Below, one piece after another: positions 8,045 through 18,167 of a DNA stretch of 64,000 bases. Below the pieces are notes generated by a model. That model searched no databases. It saw nothing but the letters and a program-made list of their open reading frames with translations, and was not told the origin of the DNA. Position numbers and translations under genes: made by a program. Each line of letters begins with the position of its first letter. Positions within the stretch are counted from its first letter, which is position 1. The DNA is from an uncultured Sulfurovum sp. (GTDB lineage: Bacteria > Campylobacterota > Campylobacteria > Campylobacterales > Sulfurovaceae): contig CAJXJN010000004.1 of assembly GCA_913055205.1 (NCBI GenBank), positions 1-64,000 of the forward strand. The letters run 5' to 3'.

Positions 8045-9085
8045 TTATGCTTTTCCTTTTGCACTTTGGATAGAGTGAATATATTGATAATCAATAGTGA
8101 TATTTTGTTCACGTGGTAAATGCTTAGAGAGCCTAGAGATCATCCCTTCAAAATCTTCAAAGAGATAATTTGCCATAGAACCGGGGATAGGATTTATCTC
8201 ATTTAAAAGTACTTCATCATCCACTACAAAAAAGTCACAACGGATAATACTTCCTTTAAAAAGCGGATCATAAATCTTTTTGAAAGTCTCTTGGATTTTA
8301 ACTTTTAAATCATCAGAAATATCTGCAGCTAAAACCTGTGAATCACGTGAGAAATCCATATATTTTTTCTCAAAATCCAAAAACTCTTCTTTATGCGGTT
8401 CTTCTACTATAGAGAGTTCCCACTCTTGAGTATAACAACCTGCCTGATTATATTCTTTGACCCCTTCTATAAATGGTTCAACAATAACATCCGTATCAAA
8501 TTCAAATGCTACATCCAGTGCATAATCAAGTTCCGCTTCACTTTTTACAATACTTACACCTATACTACTGCCCAAGCGTACCGGTTTGATGATAACAGGG
8601 TATGCCATAGTGATTTTTCTTTCATCATTTTTAGAAAGATACTCATAGTCTACTGTCTTCACACCTAAACTTTGCGCTAAAAACTTCGTATAGAGTTTGT
8701 TATACGAAAGTGCCGAAGCTTCCATACGAGGTGATATAAAAGGAATACCGTAGAATTCCATCATAGAAGCCATTTTTCCATCCTCTCCGTCTCTGCCATG
8801 GATAAGATTAAGTGCTACATCAAAATCGACTACTTTACTGCCGAATATACCATCAATGAAAAATCCACCTTTTTTAAGCGTCAACTGCTTACTCTTTTTA
8901 TACTCTCCTGAAGAGAATAGTTTAGAGTTGATCGTTTTTGTATCTATGAGATAAAATTCTCTGTTACTGTCTACAAAGATATAGGTTAAAGTACTTTTTT
9001 TAAATACTTTTTTCATGGTGATAGCAGAGACAATACTTATCTCATGCTCAAAGCTTGACCCACCAAATAAAATGGCTATGTTCAT
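8045..9085 (-). CDS. ddl: D-alanine--D-alanine ligase
   Basis: Ddl joins two D-Ala in an ATP-dependent reaction for peptidoglycan. The 346-residue protein starts MNIAILFGGSSFEHEIS, the usual N-terminus, and has the loop GRDGEDG, the ATP-grasp segment IIKPVRLGSSIGVSI, and the metal-binding end LNEINPIPGSMANYLFE. The length is normal. It is transcribed alone on the minus strand. Confidence 0.95.
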   Translation of the reverse strand: MNIAILFGGSSFEHEISIVSAITMKKVFKKSTLTYIFVDSNREFYLIDTKTINSKLFSSGEYKKSKQLTLKKGGFFIDGIFGSKVVDFDVALNLIHGRDGEDGKMASMMEFYGIPFISPRMEASALSYNKLYTKFLAQSLGVKTVDYEYLSKNDERKITMAYPVIIKPVRLGSSIGVSIVKSEAELDYALDVAFEFDTDVIVEPFIEGVKEYNQAGCYTQEWELSIVEEPHKEEFLDFEKKYMDFSRDSQVLAADISDDLKVKIQETFKKIYDPLFKGSIIRCDFFVVDDEVLLNEINPIPGSMANYLFEDFEGMISRLSKHLPREQNITIDYQYIHSIQSAKGKA

Positions 9086-9205
9086 CTTTTTTTCCTCTTT
9101 TCCAAAAGATATAATATTGCTCTTGAAATTTGATTTCTTATTTTCTTTTTTCTCAAAGAGAGTGATGACGTTGTCACCGTTTCACTTCACAAAAGAAAAA
9201 GTAAA

Positions 9206-9259
9206 CAAAAAGCGTCACGGCTCTCGAATCGCTTCGCTTTCAAGGGCGTTCACCGTGAC
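9206..9259. repeat. structured repeat, family B copy 1
   Basis: A conserved core (CTCTCGAATCGCTTCGCTTT then CAAGGGCGTTC) is enclosed by a 7-bp stem, GTCACGG at 9214 and CCGTGAC at 9253. Copies at 29578 (inverted) and 39339 keep the core but have different stems (GTCGTTAT/ATAACGAC and GTCATTGC/GCAACGAC), so pairing is preserved by paired changes. It lies between ddl and carA, just past the carA stop. Confidence 0.7.
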
Positions 9260-9273
9260 ATTTGTGAATGTAT

Positions 9274-10392
9274 TTACAACATCTTGGCAAATTCACCAAA
9301 GATATAGGCACTTTCATGTGGTCCGGGACTTGCTTCCGGGTGATGCTGTACTGAGATCGTTGGAGAGTCGTTGTACTTAAGTCCTTCAATGGTATTATCA
9401 AAGAGGTTCATATGTGTAACCGTTGCTACTTCTGTAATGTTGTCCGGTACATTATAGTTATGATTTTGTGCTGTGATCTCAACTGTCCCTGTCACTGTAT
9501 TTTTGACAGGATGGTTTCCACCATGGTGTCCAAATTTAAGTTTATATGTATCATACCCGTGAGAAATAGAGAGTAACTGATGCCCTAGACAGATACCAAA
9601 AAGCGGTACTTTGTGTGCAATAAGTTTTTTGATCTTCTCTTGCTCCTCTTTTAAGATAAGCGGATCACCCGGTCCATTGGAAAGAAATACACCGTCTATC
9701 TCTTTAGCATCTATTTTTGCTATGATATCTTCGGCAGACATGGAGTTCGGTACTACTGTGACTTCCATTCCTGCATGTGTAAGCTCATTCAAAATATTTC
9801 TTTTGATACCAAAATCCAATGCAATGATCTTCTTTGTTGTTTTAGGGGTATCATACTTAAAAGTATCTGTATTATAACGTGCTTCTGTGTGTACATAAGA
9901 CTCTTTTGTACTTACTTGCTCGATATAATTAATCTCCTCAATACGAGGTGAAGACTCTAACACTTTTTTAAGTTCATCTTTCTCATGAATTTCGGTTGAA
10001 GCCACCATCATCATAGCACCTTCATTTCTAAGCATCTTTGTCAAGAACCGAGTATCTATCTCAGTGATACCAAGTACATTCTCTTTTTTAAGAAGCTCAG
10101 CCAAAGTCTCTTCACATCTAAAGTTAGACGGACGAGCCTGATAGGAGCGAACAATGATACCCTTACAGTGAGCACCTTTACTCTCCATATCTTGGGCATT
10201 ACACCCTACATTACCTATCTCAGGCATAGTAAATGTTACAAATTGTCCTGCATAAGAAGGATCAGTAACAATCTCCTGGTAACCAGTAAGAGAAGTGTTA
10301 AATACGATCTCTCCTACAGATGTGCCTTCCGCCCCAAAGCTTTTCGCTTCAAGTATTAAACCATTTTCAAAATATAAAGAAACTTTTTGCAT
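9274..10392 (-). CDS. carA: carbamoyl-phosphate synthase small subunit
   Basis: CarA is the glutaminase subunit that supplies ammonia to CarB for carbamoyl phosphate, a precursor of arginine and pyrimidines. The 372-residue protein has the N-terminal domain (FNTSLTGYQEIVTDPSYAGQ) and a class I amidotransferase domain with nucleophile Cys in PLFGICLGHQLL and the His-Glu pair in QHHPEASPG. It follows the DUF507 gene with a 1-base overlap. carB is not in the window. Confidence 0.95.
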   Translation of the reverse strand: MQKVSLYFENGLILEAKSFGAEGTSVGEIVFNTSLTGYQEIVTDPSYAGQFVTFTMPEIGNVGCNAQDMESKGAHCKGIIVRSYQARPSNFRCEETLAELLKKENVLGITEIDTRFLTKMLRNEGAMMMVASTEIHEKDELKKVLESSPRIEEINYIEQVSTKESYVHTEARYNTDTFKYDTPKTTKKIIALDFGIKRNILNELTHAGMEVTVVPNSMSAEDIIAKIDAKEIDGVFLSNGPGDPLILKEEQEKIKKLIAHKVPLFGICLGHQLLSISHGYDTYKLKFGHHGGNHPVKNTVTGTVEITAQNHNYNVPDNITEVATVTHMNLFDNTIEGLKYNDSPTISVQHHPEASPGPHESAYIFGEFAKML

Positions 10393-10943
10393 TATAACAT
10401 TCCTCTCTTAGCAAGTTCTTCTTGATAAAGTCTTTCATATAAAAGCTCATAATCCTGTGATCCGGGGATCACCTCTCTTTTCATATTTTTAATCTTTTCG
10501 TAAACAATATCATCTATCTCATCATAGGCATCTGCAAATGCTTTAAATGATTTAAAGATAACATTTTTGACCTGATTTTCATTTACAGTGTATTCTGCAA
10601 GATAATTTTCATAAAGTTCATCCAAAATGAGATGAGCCAGATCATTATAGCGGTCATCATAATTCATAATCACACCATATTCAGGAGCCATCTTCTTTTT
10701 GATCATAAAAAAAAGTTGCCTCTCATCTGCATGTTGAAATTCTATCTCATCATAATTCTCATCTAAAATCTTTTTCACTTTTTCATCAAGTGCATGCTCT
10801 TTGGCAAGATTTTCATCAATGATCTTTTTTGCTGCTGCAACCACTGCTTCTTTACCTTTTGGCATTGTAATAAAAGGTGCATTGGCTAAGTCAATCCCTA
10901 TTTTGGTTGCTACATATCCTGTCTGTTGTGGTTTTAATCTCAT
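10392..10943 (-). CDS. DUF507 family protein
   Basis: A 183-residue, strongly charged, helical protein starting MRLKPQQTGYVATKIGIDL, which I recognise as the DUF507 family conserved in Campylobacterota. The function is unknown. It has no signal peptide or membrane helix. The stop overlaps the carA start by one base, so the two are probably translated together. Confidence 0.8.
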   Translation of the reverse strand: MRLKPQQTGYVATKIGIDLANAPFITMPKGKEAVVAAAKKIIDENLAKEHALDEKVKKILDENYDEIEFQHADERQLFFMIKKKMAPEYGVIMNYDDRYNDLAHLILDELYENYLAEYTVNENQVKNVIFKSFKAFADAYDEIDDIVYEKIKNMKREVIPGSQDYELLYERLYQEELAKRGML

Positions 10944-11049
10944 TGCTATGAACTCCTTTTATTCATTCTTAAAAGCGATGAATCGCTTGAGCCTGCTGTT
11001 AAAGCAAACCCGATATTAATGTAGTATACAGGGCAAAATCCTATATACG

Positions 11050-12306
<1,257 letters not shown>

Positions 12307-12437
12307 TTATCCTCTGTTATTATTATTGAACATTTTTTGAGCAAAGCCCAAAAAACTACGCTGTCGCTGAGACTGCTTCAGCAGCAGGCTCATATGACTA
12401 GTCATATTTAAATGCTTAGTTAGTACTGACATACTAC

Positions 12438-13283
12438 CTATCCTCTGTTCATTTTATTTGCAATACACTCATCTGTATAGAGTGCAAATCCTGCTGCTTC
12501 AACACCATCTATCGTGTAGATTCCGCCCATGGCTAAGAGATTATTTCCCTCGAACATTCTAAATGTCAAAGAATCATAATATCTCATCTTCGCATAAAAA
12601 AGCGGAGAGATCACCATATTACTGTATTCTACTTTTGAAGCTGCCTCTTTAATTTTTTCAAGTTCTACTTTAATATCATCAGGGAATGCACTTAGGTCAT
12701 CTAAATCACCTATAGCGTTCAATCTTACAAGTTGTTCGATCCAAGGTAAATCAGCGCCCATGATCTGTTCAACATGCATAGACTTTAAAACCTCCAAAGA
12801 GACACCATATTTCTCATTTAAAAGATGAGGAATACGGATATTTGCTATCTGCATCACTGGTTCTGCACCTATCTCTTTTAGAAGCATGGTTGTTGTCTTC
12901 GCTATCTCTTCAAAACTTCCATCTATCACTTCTGCACCTATCTGATACTGCTCTTTAGTTGGAAATGTTACCGTTGGTTGGATGTAAAACCATTTTTTAG
13001 ACTCTGTACTACGCCCAAGTCTTTTTGTTACGATGCGTACTACATCTGCTGTAGAGTCTGCACGAAGTGTTACTTCATGATTCTCTTCATCATTGAGCCT
13101 TACCAAAGGCTTCTTATCATCAAAACACTCATGCTGATGGTATGAGAAGAGTGGTGTGACGATCTCTTCAAAACCAAGATTATCAAGTATCTCACTAGAA
13201 ACAAATTCTATCTCTCTTTTTACTCTGGCACTTTGCCCAAAATAGAGTTTTGACCCACTAGGGATTTCGTGTTCAAATATCAT
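12438..13283 (-). CDS. hisZ: ATP phosphoribosyltransferase regulatory subunit
   Basis: HisZ is a histidyl-tRNA synthetase-like protein that activates the short form of HisG in histidine synthesis. The 281-residue protein has class II synthetase-like elements (GFEEIVTPLFSYHQ, LRADSTADVVRIV, FYIQPTVTFP), and it lacks the anticodon-binding domain of true HisRS. The short C-terminal motif LLAMGGIYTIDGVEAAGFALY fits. It overlaps the aminotransferase stop/start by 4 bases. Confidence 0.8.
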   Translation of the reverse strand: MIFEHEIPSGSKLYFGQSARVKREIEFVSSEILDNLGFEEIVTPLFSYHQHECFDDKKPLVRLNDEENHEVTLRADSTADVVRIVTKRLGRSTESKKWFYIQPTVTFPTKEQYQIGAEVIDGSFEEIAKTTTMLLKEIGAEPVMQIANIRIPHLLNEKYGVSLEVLKSMHVEQIMGADLPWIEQLVRLNAIGDLDDLSAFPDDIKVELEKIKEAASKVEYSNMVISPLFYAKMRYYDSLTFRMFEGNNLLAMGGIYTIDGVEAAGFALYTDECIANKMNRG

Positions 13284-14407
13284 TTCTCTTCTTTGCTCAA
13301 CATTGTTTTGAAGTAGGTCTCATTAAAGACACGACTTGCCGTACCGTCAAACTCTCTACGACCAAGTTTAGCCAAGGCAAGCTCCACAGCATTCACAACC
13401 CATACCATCTCATAAGGCTCTATAAGTCCCATCTGGTTGATACGGAAGATCTTACCTTTGAGGTGGTCTTGCCCTCCTGCAACATTCACACCAAACTCTG
13501 TTTTTAACAGCGTACGGATCTCAGATGCATTCTCATCATCTATCGTAGTCATAGAACGTGCCGGTCTGCTTGGGTATGAATGCAACCCGAGAGCCTCTAA
13601 CGCAAAGCGTGTTGCTTTTGCACGACGTGCGGTATCACAGTAAAGCTTCCCGATACCACCGTTGGCTTCTATCCGCTGAAGTACTTCTCGAAGTCCGATG
13701 ATGAGTGTGGTCGCTGCAGTATATGCCGTGGTATTTTGAGACTGTTTTTTAATCTCAGAAGCAAGGTTGAGATAGTACCCTTTGCCTGCACCGATCTTCT
13801 CAATCGCTGCGGAGCTTAAACCAAGGATAGACAAACCTGGTGGTAACATCAACGCTTTTTGACTCCCCGCTATCAAACAGTCAATATTGGAGACATCAAT
13901 ACGTTCAACACCCACAGCTGTAATACCATCAGCAATGACCATGATCTCCGGATTGATCGCTTTGACTGCTGCTGCTATCTCCTCAACATTATGACGAAGA
14001 CCGCCCGCAGACTCAGAAATCTGGATAGCCAGCGCATCTATCTGAGGATTTGCTTTCACTGCCTCAAGCACTGCTTCCACAGAAGCTGGTGTATCCCACT
14101 CATTTTTGATCTCTACATTTTTCAATCCGCTGGCAAGTGCGATCTTCCCAAAACGTTCACCAAACTTCCCTGAGTTAATACTGAGTAAAGTATCATGACA
14201 AAGATTCGTTACCGCAGCTTCCATCGCTCCTGTACCTGACGAGGCAAGCATGATCACTTCATCCGTAGCAAAAAGGTTAAAAAGAAGTTCACGGGTCTCT
14301 GCAAAAATCGCTTCAAACTCTGGTGTTCTGTGATGCAGTGTCGGTGTCGCCATAGCCAGTCTTACTGACTCCGGTACTGGCGTAGGTCCTGGTGTAAAAA
14401 GTAACAT
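13280..14407 (-). CDS. class V aminotransferase (serine-pyruvate/alanine-glyoxylate type)
   Basis: A PLP enzyme of fold type I. The 375-residue protein starts MLLFTPGPTPVPESVR, typical of the alanine-glyoxylate/serine-pyruvate group. The PLP lysine is in GSQKALMLPPG, the cofactor Asp in IADGITAVG, and SSGTGAMEAA binds phosphate. Members transaminate serine, alanine or phosphoserine-like substrates, and the exact substrate cannot be read from sequence. It forms an operon with hisZ (4-base overlap). Confidence 0.85.
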   Translation of the reverse strand: MLLFTPGPTPVPESVRLAMATPTLHHRTPEFEAIFAETRELLFNLFATDEVIMLASSGTGAMEAAVTNLCHDTLLSINSGKFGERFGKIALASGLKNVEIKNEWDTPASVEAVLEAVKANPQIDALAIQISESAGGLRHNVEEIAAAVKAINPEIMVIADGITAVGVERIDVSNIDCLIAGSQKALMLPPGLSILGLSSAAIEKIGAGKGYYLNLASEIKKQSQNTTAYTAATTLIIGLREVLQRIEANGGIGKLYCDTARRAKATRFALEALGLHSYPSRPARSMTTIDDENASEIRTLLKTEFGVNVAGGQDHLKGKIFRINQMGLIEPYEMVWVVNAVELALAKLGRREFDGTASRVFNETYFKTMLSKEEK

Positions 14408-14578
14408 ATTTATCCTCTAAAATCACTTTTGTGATGGCATAATTAGTGGCGATTATAGCTAAAAAGAGGTTAGAAGTTGGTAAAGCGTTTTAAACGGGAT
14501 TTGGGTATCTATACTAAATTTTACTTTACAGATCAAAAAGGTCTATAATTAAGAATAGTCTGAAGCAGAAGGAGACCA

Positions 14579-14775
14579 ATGATGAAAAATATAAAACAAA
14601 AAATTTTTTCAAAGACGGGATCATATTCCTCTATCATAAAAAAGAGGATTATTTAAGACTACAGCTCAAGCATAGCGACAAAGTCGGCAATAAAAATTAT
14701 GTGTGCTATTCTGATTTTTGCAATAAACTCTCCAAATTCATTCTTGAAGATGAGAAGAGGATCAAAAACAGTTAA
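14579..14775 (+). pseudogene. small frameshifted ORF
   Basis: ATG codons at 14579 and 14582 follow a ribosome binding site (AAGGAG), but the frame stops after about 25 codons. Shifting one base at the A6/T6 tract (14598-14609) opens a frame to 14775 that reads FFKDGIIFLYHKKEDYLRLQ and ends in EDEKRIKNS, giving about 65 residues that look like a coherent cytosolic protein. It is either a decayed gene, a read error in the run, or a slippage-controlled gene. The family is not recognised. The rest of the 466-bp gap to the lipoprotein gene shows nothing clear. Confidence 0.4.
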
Positions 14776-14873
14776 AGATTGCTATTGAGTTCTATTGTAA
14801 AATTAATTTTCACTATGATACATATATAAAGTCTATATTTGATACAATTTGGCTTGCAAACAAGGATCATTAT

Positions 14874-15563
14874 ATGAGATATATACCAATCATTCTACTC
14901 ACTTTAACCCTCACTTTTACTGCATGCCAAAGTGATCACAAACAAATACAAAAGCCTCATTTACTGCGCGATAAAAGTTCCATTGAAAAAGAAAGAAATA
15001 CACAAGAGACAAAAGCTCCTCTGCATCAAGAAACATCTCCAAAAACGACAGCTGTTTCCAAAGAAGACAGGATCATTGCTCTGACAACCATTAAAGCGGA
15101 ACATGAAGAAAAACTTGCTGCAATTGCTGCCAAAAAAGAGAAAGACCTTAAAGAGATAGAACTCCAAAAAAGCAAAATAGAGCATCAAACAAAACAAAAA
15201 ATAAATCAGACCGAATATGAGAGCAAGATCATCATTGCCAAAGAGAAACAAAAGTACATTGTTGAGATAGAAAAAGAGAAAACGAAAGTGTACCAGCAAT
15301 ATTTAATTGCCGGCACACTATTGATACTTGCCTTTTTTCTGCTCTTCTATCTTATTCATAGAAGAAATCAGCTACTCAAACTTCAACTTCAAGAAGAAGA
15401 GCTTCTTCACAAAGCACAGATGCAAGAGAATCAACATCAACATGAACGGATCAATAAAACCTTGGAGATCATTGCCAATGAAAGTACAGATAAAAATCTT
15501 AAAAAAGAGTTGATACAACTACTGAAACATCAACAGAAACCATCTACAAAGTTACTTAAATAG
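14874..15563 (+). CDS. putative lipoprotein with coiled coil and internal TM helix
   Basis: A 229-residue protein with a lipoprotein signal peptide (lipobox LTFTAC, Cys at about residue 18), a long Lys/Glu/Gln-rich coiled coil (about residues 55-135), a hydrophobic helix (about 141-160, LIAGTLLILAFFLLFYLIH) and another charged helix to the end. No catalytic motif is visible. The combination of lipobox and second membrane helix suggests a tethered structural protein. The tail overlaps the convergent CiaB-like gene by 8 bases. Confidence 0.65.
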   Translation: MRYIPIILLTLTLTFTACQSDHKQIQKPHLLRDKSSIEKERNTQETKAPLHQETSPKTTAVSKEDRIIALTTIKAEHEEKLAAIAAKKEKDLKEIELQKSKIEHQTKQKINQTEYESKIIIAKEKQKYIVEIEKEKTKVYQQYLIAGTLLILAFFLLFYLIHRRNQLLKLQLQEEELLHKAQMQENQHQHERINKTLEIIANESTDKNLKKELIQLLKHQQKPSTKLLK

Positions 15564-17385
15564 TCACCGTCTGCTGCCCGATCTCTTTATACCGTGTATA
15601 ATAATGCTCTACGAATGATCTTATCTCCTCTTTCACAGGGAGATAGACACCCTCTTCTTTGACAGCATACTGTTTCAGATACTCATTTGCATCTATTTTG
15701 GAGAGGTAGGTTTGCGCTAAATTCCTGTAAGCATTCTGATAGCTTTTCTTCATCGCATCATACCTACTGTAGTCTATCTTTATCTGTTCATCATAGGTGA
15801 TGACACCTGAACCGAACAGTATGTCCAAATGGATAAGCCCTTCACAATAATACGGCAATACTTCACCGACTTCTCTCCAAGCCATCAGCCCCACAGCACG
15901 AGATACAAGATCATCTACAATATGCTTTTTTAACGCTTCCCTTTCATTCGAGAAAAATGCCATGAGCCCACCGGAAGTTGCTTTGAACTCTTCTATATTT
16001 TTAAATTGCCCTGAGCCGTTCATCTTTGTCTCTGTGTCTGAGTCTATCCAGAGGATATGCCCGTATTCATGCCCCACGGTTGAGATATCATAGATCTCCT
16101 GCCAGAGTTTCGGCTCGTTTTCTATGAGTGCTTTTTGTTTTTTCACAAACGCTTCACCCATTGTCTCGACTGAAAGTTTCATGGTCGGTTTGGACTTTTT
16201 ACTCTCCATCACAAAATCTGCGTAAGCAAAGATCTTCTTACCAAGTTCAGCTGAGACCTGTTCATCATTAGGAACGACCTGTGCAGAGAAAAGTCCGTTA
16301 AATTCTGCTGCATAGTAGAGGATCGGCTGACCGATGTAGAGTTGCGTTTCATCCACTTGGGTGAGGTTTTTAGCCATGATCTTTTGGGCTTCATTTCCAA
16401 ACTCTTCTGCCATTTTGGAAGCAAAGTGCTTGATGTTTTCTCGTGTGTGTGAGCCTTCTTGAAGCTTAGGATTTACGATGCGAAGATCCCATTCCAAGGC
16501 TACTGCTTTTCTGTAGTGATCTTCATAATACTCCAACGGGTGCCCTACCTGAAGTGGTGTTTTGACTGCCATCCAGGCTCTGTCTACATCTGCCCACTCT
16601 TTGATAAGTTTCTCTGTTCTGGTTTCGTTCAGTGCTGTTTTAATTGCCTTAAAATAGGATATCCACTCCTCTTTTTGTCCAAATACTTCATCTTCAAGCA
16701 TTCCCAAAAGTCCTATGAGTTGCTCCAAAGCCGTAGTAACACTTTTTACCTCTTGGGGAAATGCTTCAGCATAGGCCACACTTCTGTACTTCTCCCGGTC
16801 GTCTTTCATCAATACAGAATAGCAACGGTCTCCTGTACATCCATTGGTATCGACATCCAAAAGCCCTTCCTCTTGAAGTTTTGCAAAAACTTTACTGTCA
16901 TCCCCTTTGAACATTTTTGAGAGTTCGATATTAATACCATGAATAATATGATCTGTCCAAACACTCTGCCAGACACTCATTGCAATACCTACCTGATGTA
17001 CCCCAAGCAGAAGTGCACGGTAGAACGGTGTCAGCAACTCTTTCTGATCTACCCAGTTGATGAAAGCTTCATGACGGTTAATGTGCATACTGCTCACAAA
17101 ACCATACGCCAACTCTTTTTTAACGATAATATCTTCATCACTCAAACCACTCTTTTGAAGTACCTGCTCCAATGCATCTTCTCTAAGGTTCACTATACGC
17201 GTAAGTGCTGCCATCACAGAATCATCATTTTTCTCCAGATCCAACAGCGTTAAAAAAGCATCCACCACCTCTGCTGCTCTCTCATGCCCTTTGTCTACAA
17301 GCTCATAAAAACTGTTTAACTCAGCTTGTCTCTTTTGCAACTCATCATAAATTGTTTGCAGGTCTTGCATAAATTGTTTTTTCAT
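15556..17385 (-). CDS. ciaB: CiaB-like protein with HEXXH metalloprotease motif
   Basis: The 609-residue length and overall character match the Campylobacter invasion antigen B family, which is widespread in non-pathogenic Campylobacterota. A clear HEYGH motif (about residue 436) with a downstream Glu-rich segment (NIEEFKATSGG) suggests a zinc peptidase fold. No signal peptide is visible. I chose ATG at 17385 because AAGGGAAG lies between it and an upstream in-frame ATG at 17400. Family assignment rests on my recall of length and genome context. The metallopeptidase motif is directly visible. Confidence 0.6.
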   Translation of the reverse strand: MKKQFMQDLQTIYDELQKRQAELNSFYELVDKGHERAAEVVDAFLTLLDLEKNDDSVMAALTRIVNLREDALEQVLQKSGLSDEDIIVKKELAYGFVSSMHINRHEAFINWVDQKELLTPFYRALLLGVHQVGIAMSVWQSVWTDHIIHGINIELSKMFKGDDSKVFAKLQEEGLLDVDTNGCTGDRCYSVLMKDDREKYRSVAYAEAFPQEVKSVTTALEQLIGLLGMLEDEVFGQKEEWISYFKAIKTALNETRTEKLIKEWADVDRAWMAVKTPLQVGHPLEYYEDHYRKAVALEWDLRIVNPKLQEGSHTRENIKHFASKMAEEFGNEAQKIMAKNLTQVDETQLYIGQPILYYAAEFNGLFSAQVVPNDEQVSAELGKKIFAYADFVMESKKSKPTMKLSVETMGEAFVKKQKALIENEPKLWQEIYDISTVGHEYGHILWIDSDTETKMNGSGQFKNIEEFKATSGGLMAFFSNEREALKKHIVDDLVSRAVGLMAWREVGEVLPYYCEGLIHLDILFGSGVITYDEQIKIDYSRYDAMKKSYQNAYRNLAQTYLSKIDANEYLKQYAVKEEGVYLPVKEEIRSFVEHYYTRYKEIGQQTVTI

Positions 17386-17405
17386 GTTACTTCCCTTCAT
17401 TATCC

Positions 17406-17510
17406 GTCATCCTCGTGCTTGACACGGGGATCTAGAAATCAATATATAGTAAATCTTTAAATATTCTCTTTAGTTTTAACTCTAGATCCCCCAGTCAAGC
17501 TGAGGATAGC
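17406..17510. repeat. paired hairpin repeat, family C copy 1
   Basis: The left arm (GTCATCCTCGTGCTTGACAC, then GGGGATCTAGA) and right arm (TCTAGATCCCCCAGTCAAGC, then TGAGGATAGC) are inverted versions of one unit around a 44-bp AT-rich spacer. Each arm folds alone: CCTCGTG-cttga-CACGGGG and CCcCAG-tcaag-CTGaGG. A second copy lies at 44228-44332. It fills the gap between the ciaB-like gene and rdgB. Confidence 0.7.
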
Positions 17511-17516
17511 GATATT

Positions 17517-18107
17517 TTATTTGTTTTTTAACATCCGAATAATCGGCTTAGCCAACTTCAACGCCTTTGCCCTGTGTGAGATCTCTTTTTTCACTTCATC
17601 ATCAAGTTCACCCAAGGTCTTGTCAAATCCGGCAGGGATGAACATAGGGTCATACCCAAAACCTTTATCCCCTCTGGCTTCATCTATGACATCACCATGC
17701 ATCCATCCATGCACTACATATTCACCATACTTGGAGACGATGGCAATAGCCGCTGTATAGTACGCCGGTGTTGATTTCAGACCTTTTTCTTTCACAGCAT
17801 CAATGAGTTTATAGAGGTTATCTTTATCTGTAACATTCTCTCCTGCATATCTGGCAGAGTAGATCCCCGGTGCACCATCCAATATGGGAAGTGAAATACC
17901 ACTGTCATCAGAGATGACCAGGTATTCCTCTCCCAATTTTTCATAAATCGTACGTGCTTTGATAAGAGCATTGGCTGCAAATGTATCGCCGTCTTCTACG
18001 ATATCAAACTCACCCAACAGATCAGAAAAAGCTACCACTTCATCTTGACACATCTGTTTAAATTCACGTAATTTACCCTTGTTACTTGTTGCTAAGACTA
18101 ATTTCAT
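17517..18107 (-). CDS. rdgB: dITP/XTP pyrophosphatase
   Basis: RdgB/HAM1 hydrolyses non-canonical purine triphosphates (dITP, XTP) to protect DNA and RNA. The 196-residue protein starts [17 protein letters not shown], and has the substrate and metal segments [24 protein letters not shown] and [13 protein letters not shown], then SHRAKAL near the end. All signatures are intact. It is a single gene, divergent from the MFS gene. Confidence 0.95.
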   Translation of the reverse strand: MKLVLATSNKGKLREFKQMCQDEVVAFSDLLGEFDIVEDGDTFAANALIKARTIYEKLGEEYLVISDDSGISLPILDGAPGIYSARYAGENVTDKDNLYKLIDAVKEKGLKSTPAYYTAAIAIVSKYGEYVVHGWMHGDVIDEARGDKGFGYDPMFIPAGFDKTLGELDDEVKKEISHRAKALKLAKPIIRMLKNK

Positions 18108-18167
18108 CAGTAGTTAACCTTTAAGTTATATAATTAGGAGAAATTTTACCCTATTGGAGATATTACC

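Noticed and set aside
7939-8073. 44-codon plus-strand frame between ccoN and ddl
   Set aside because: The AAGGA site is about 11 bases too far from the ATG, and the frame runs into ddl in antisense. There is no support beyond an open frame.
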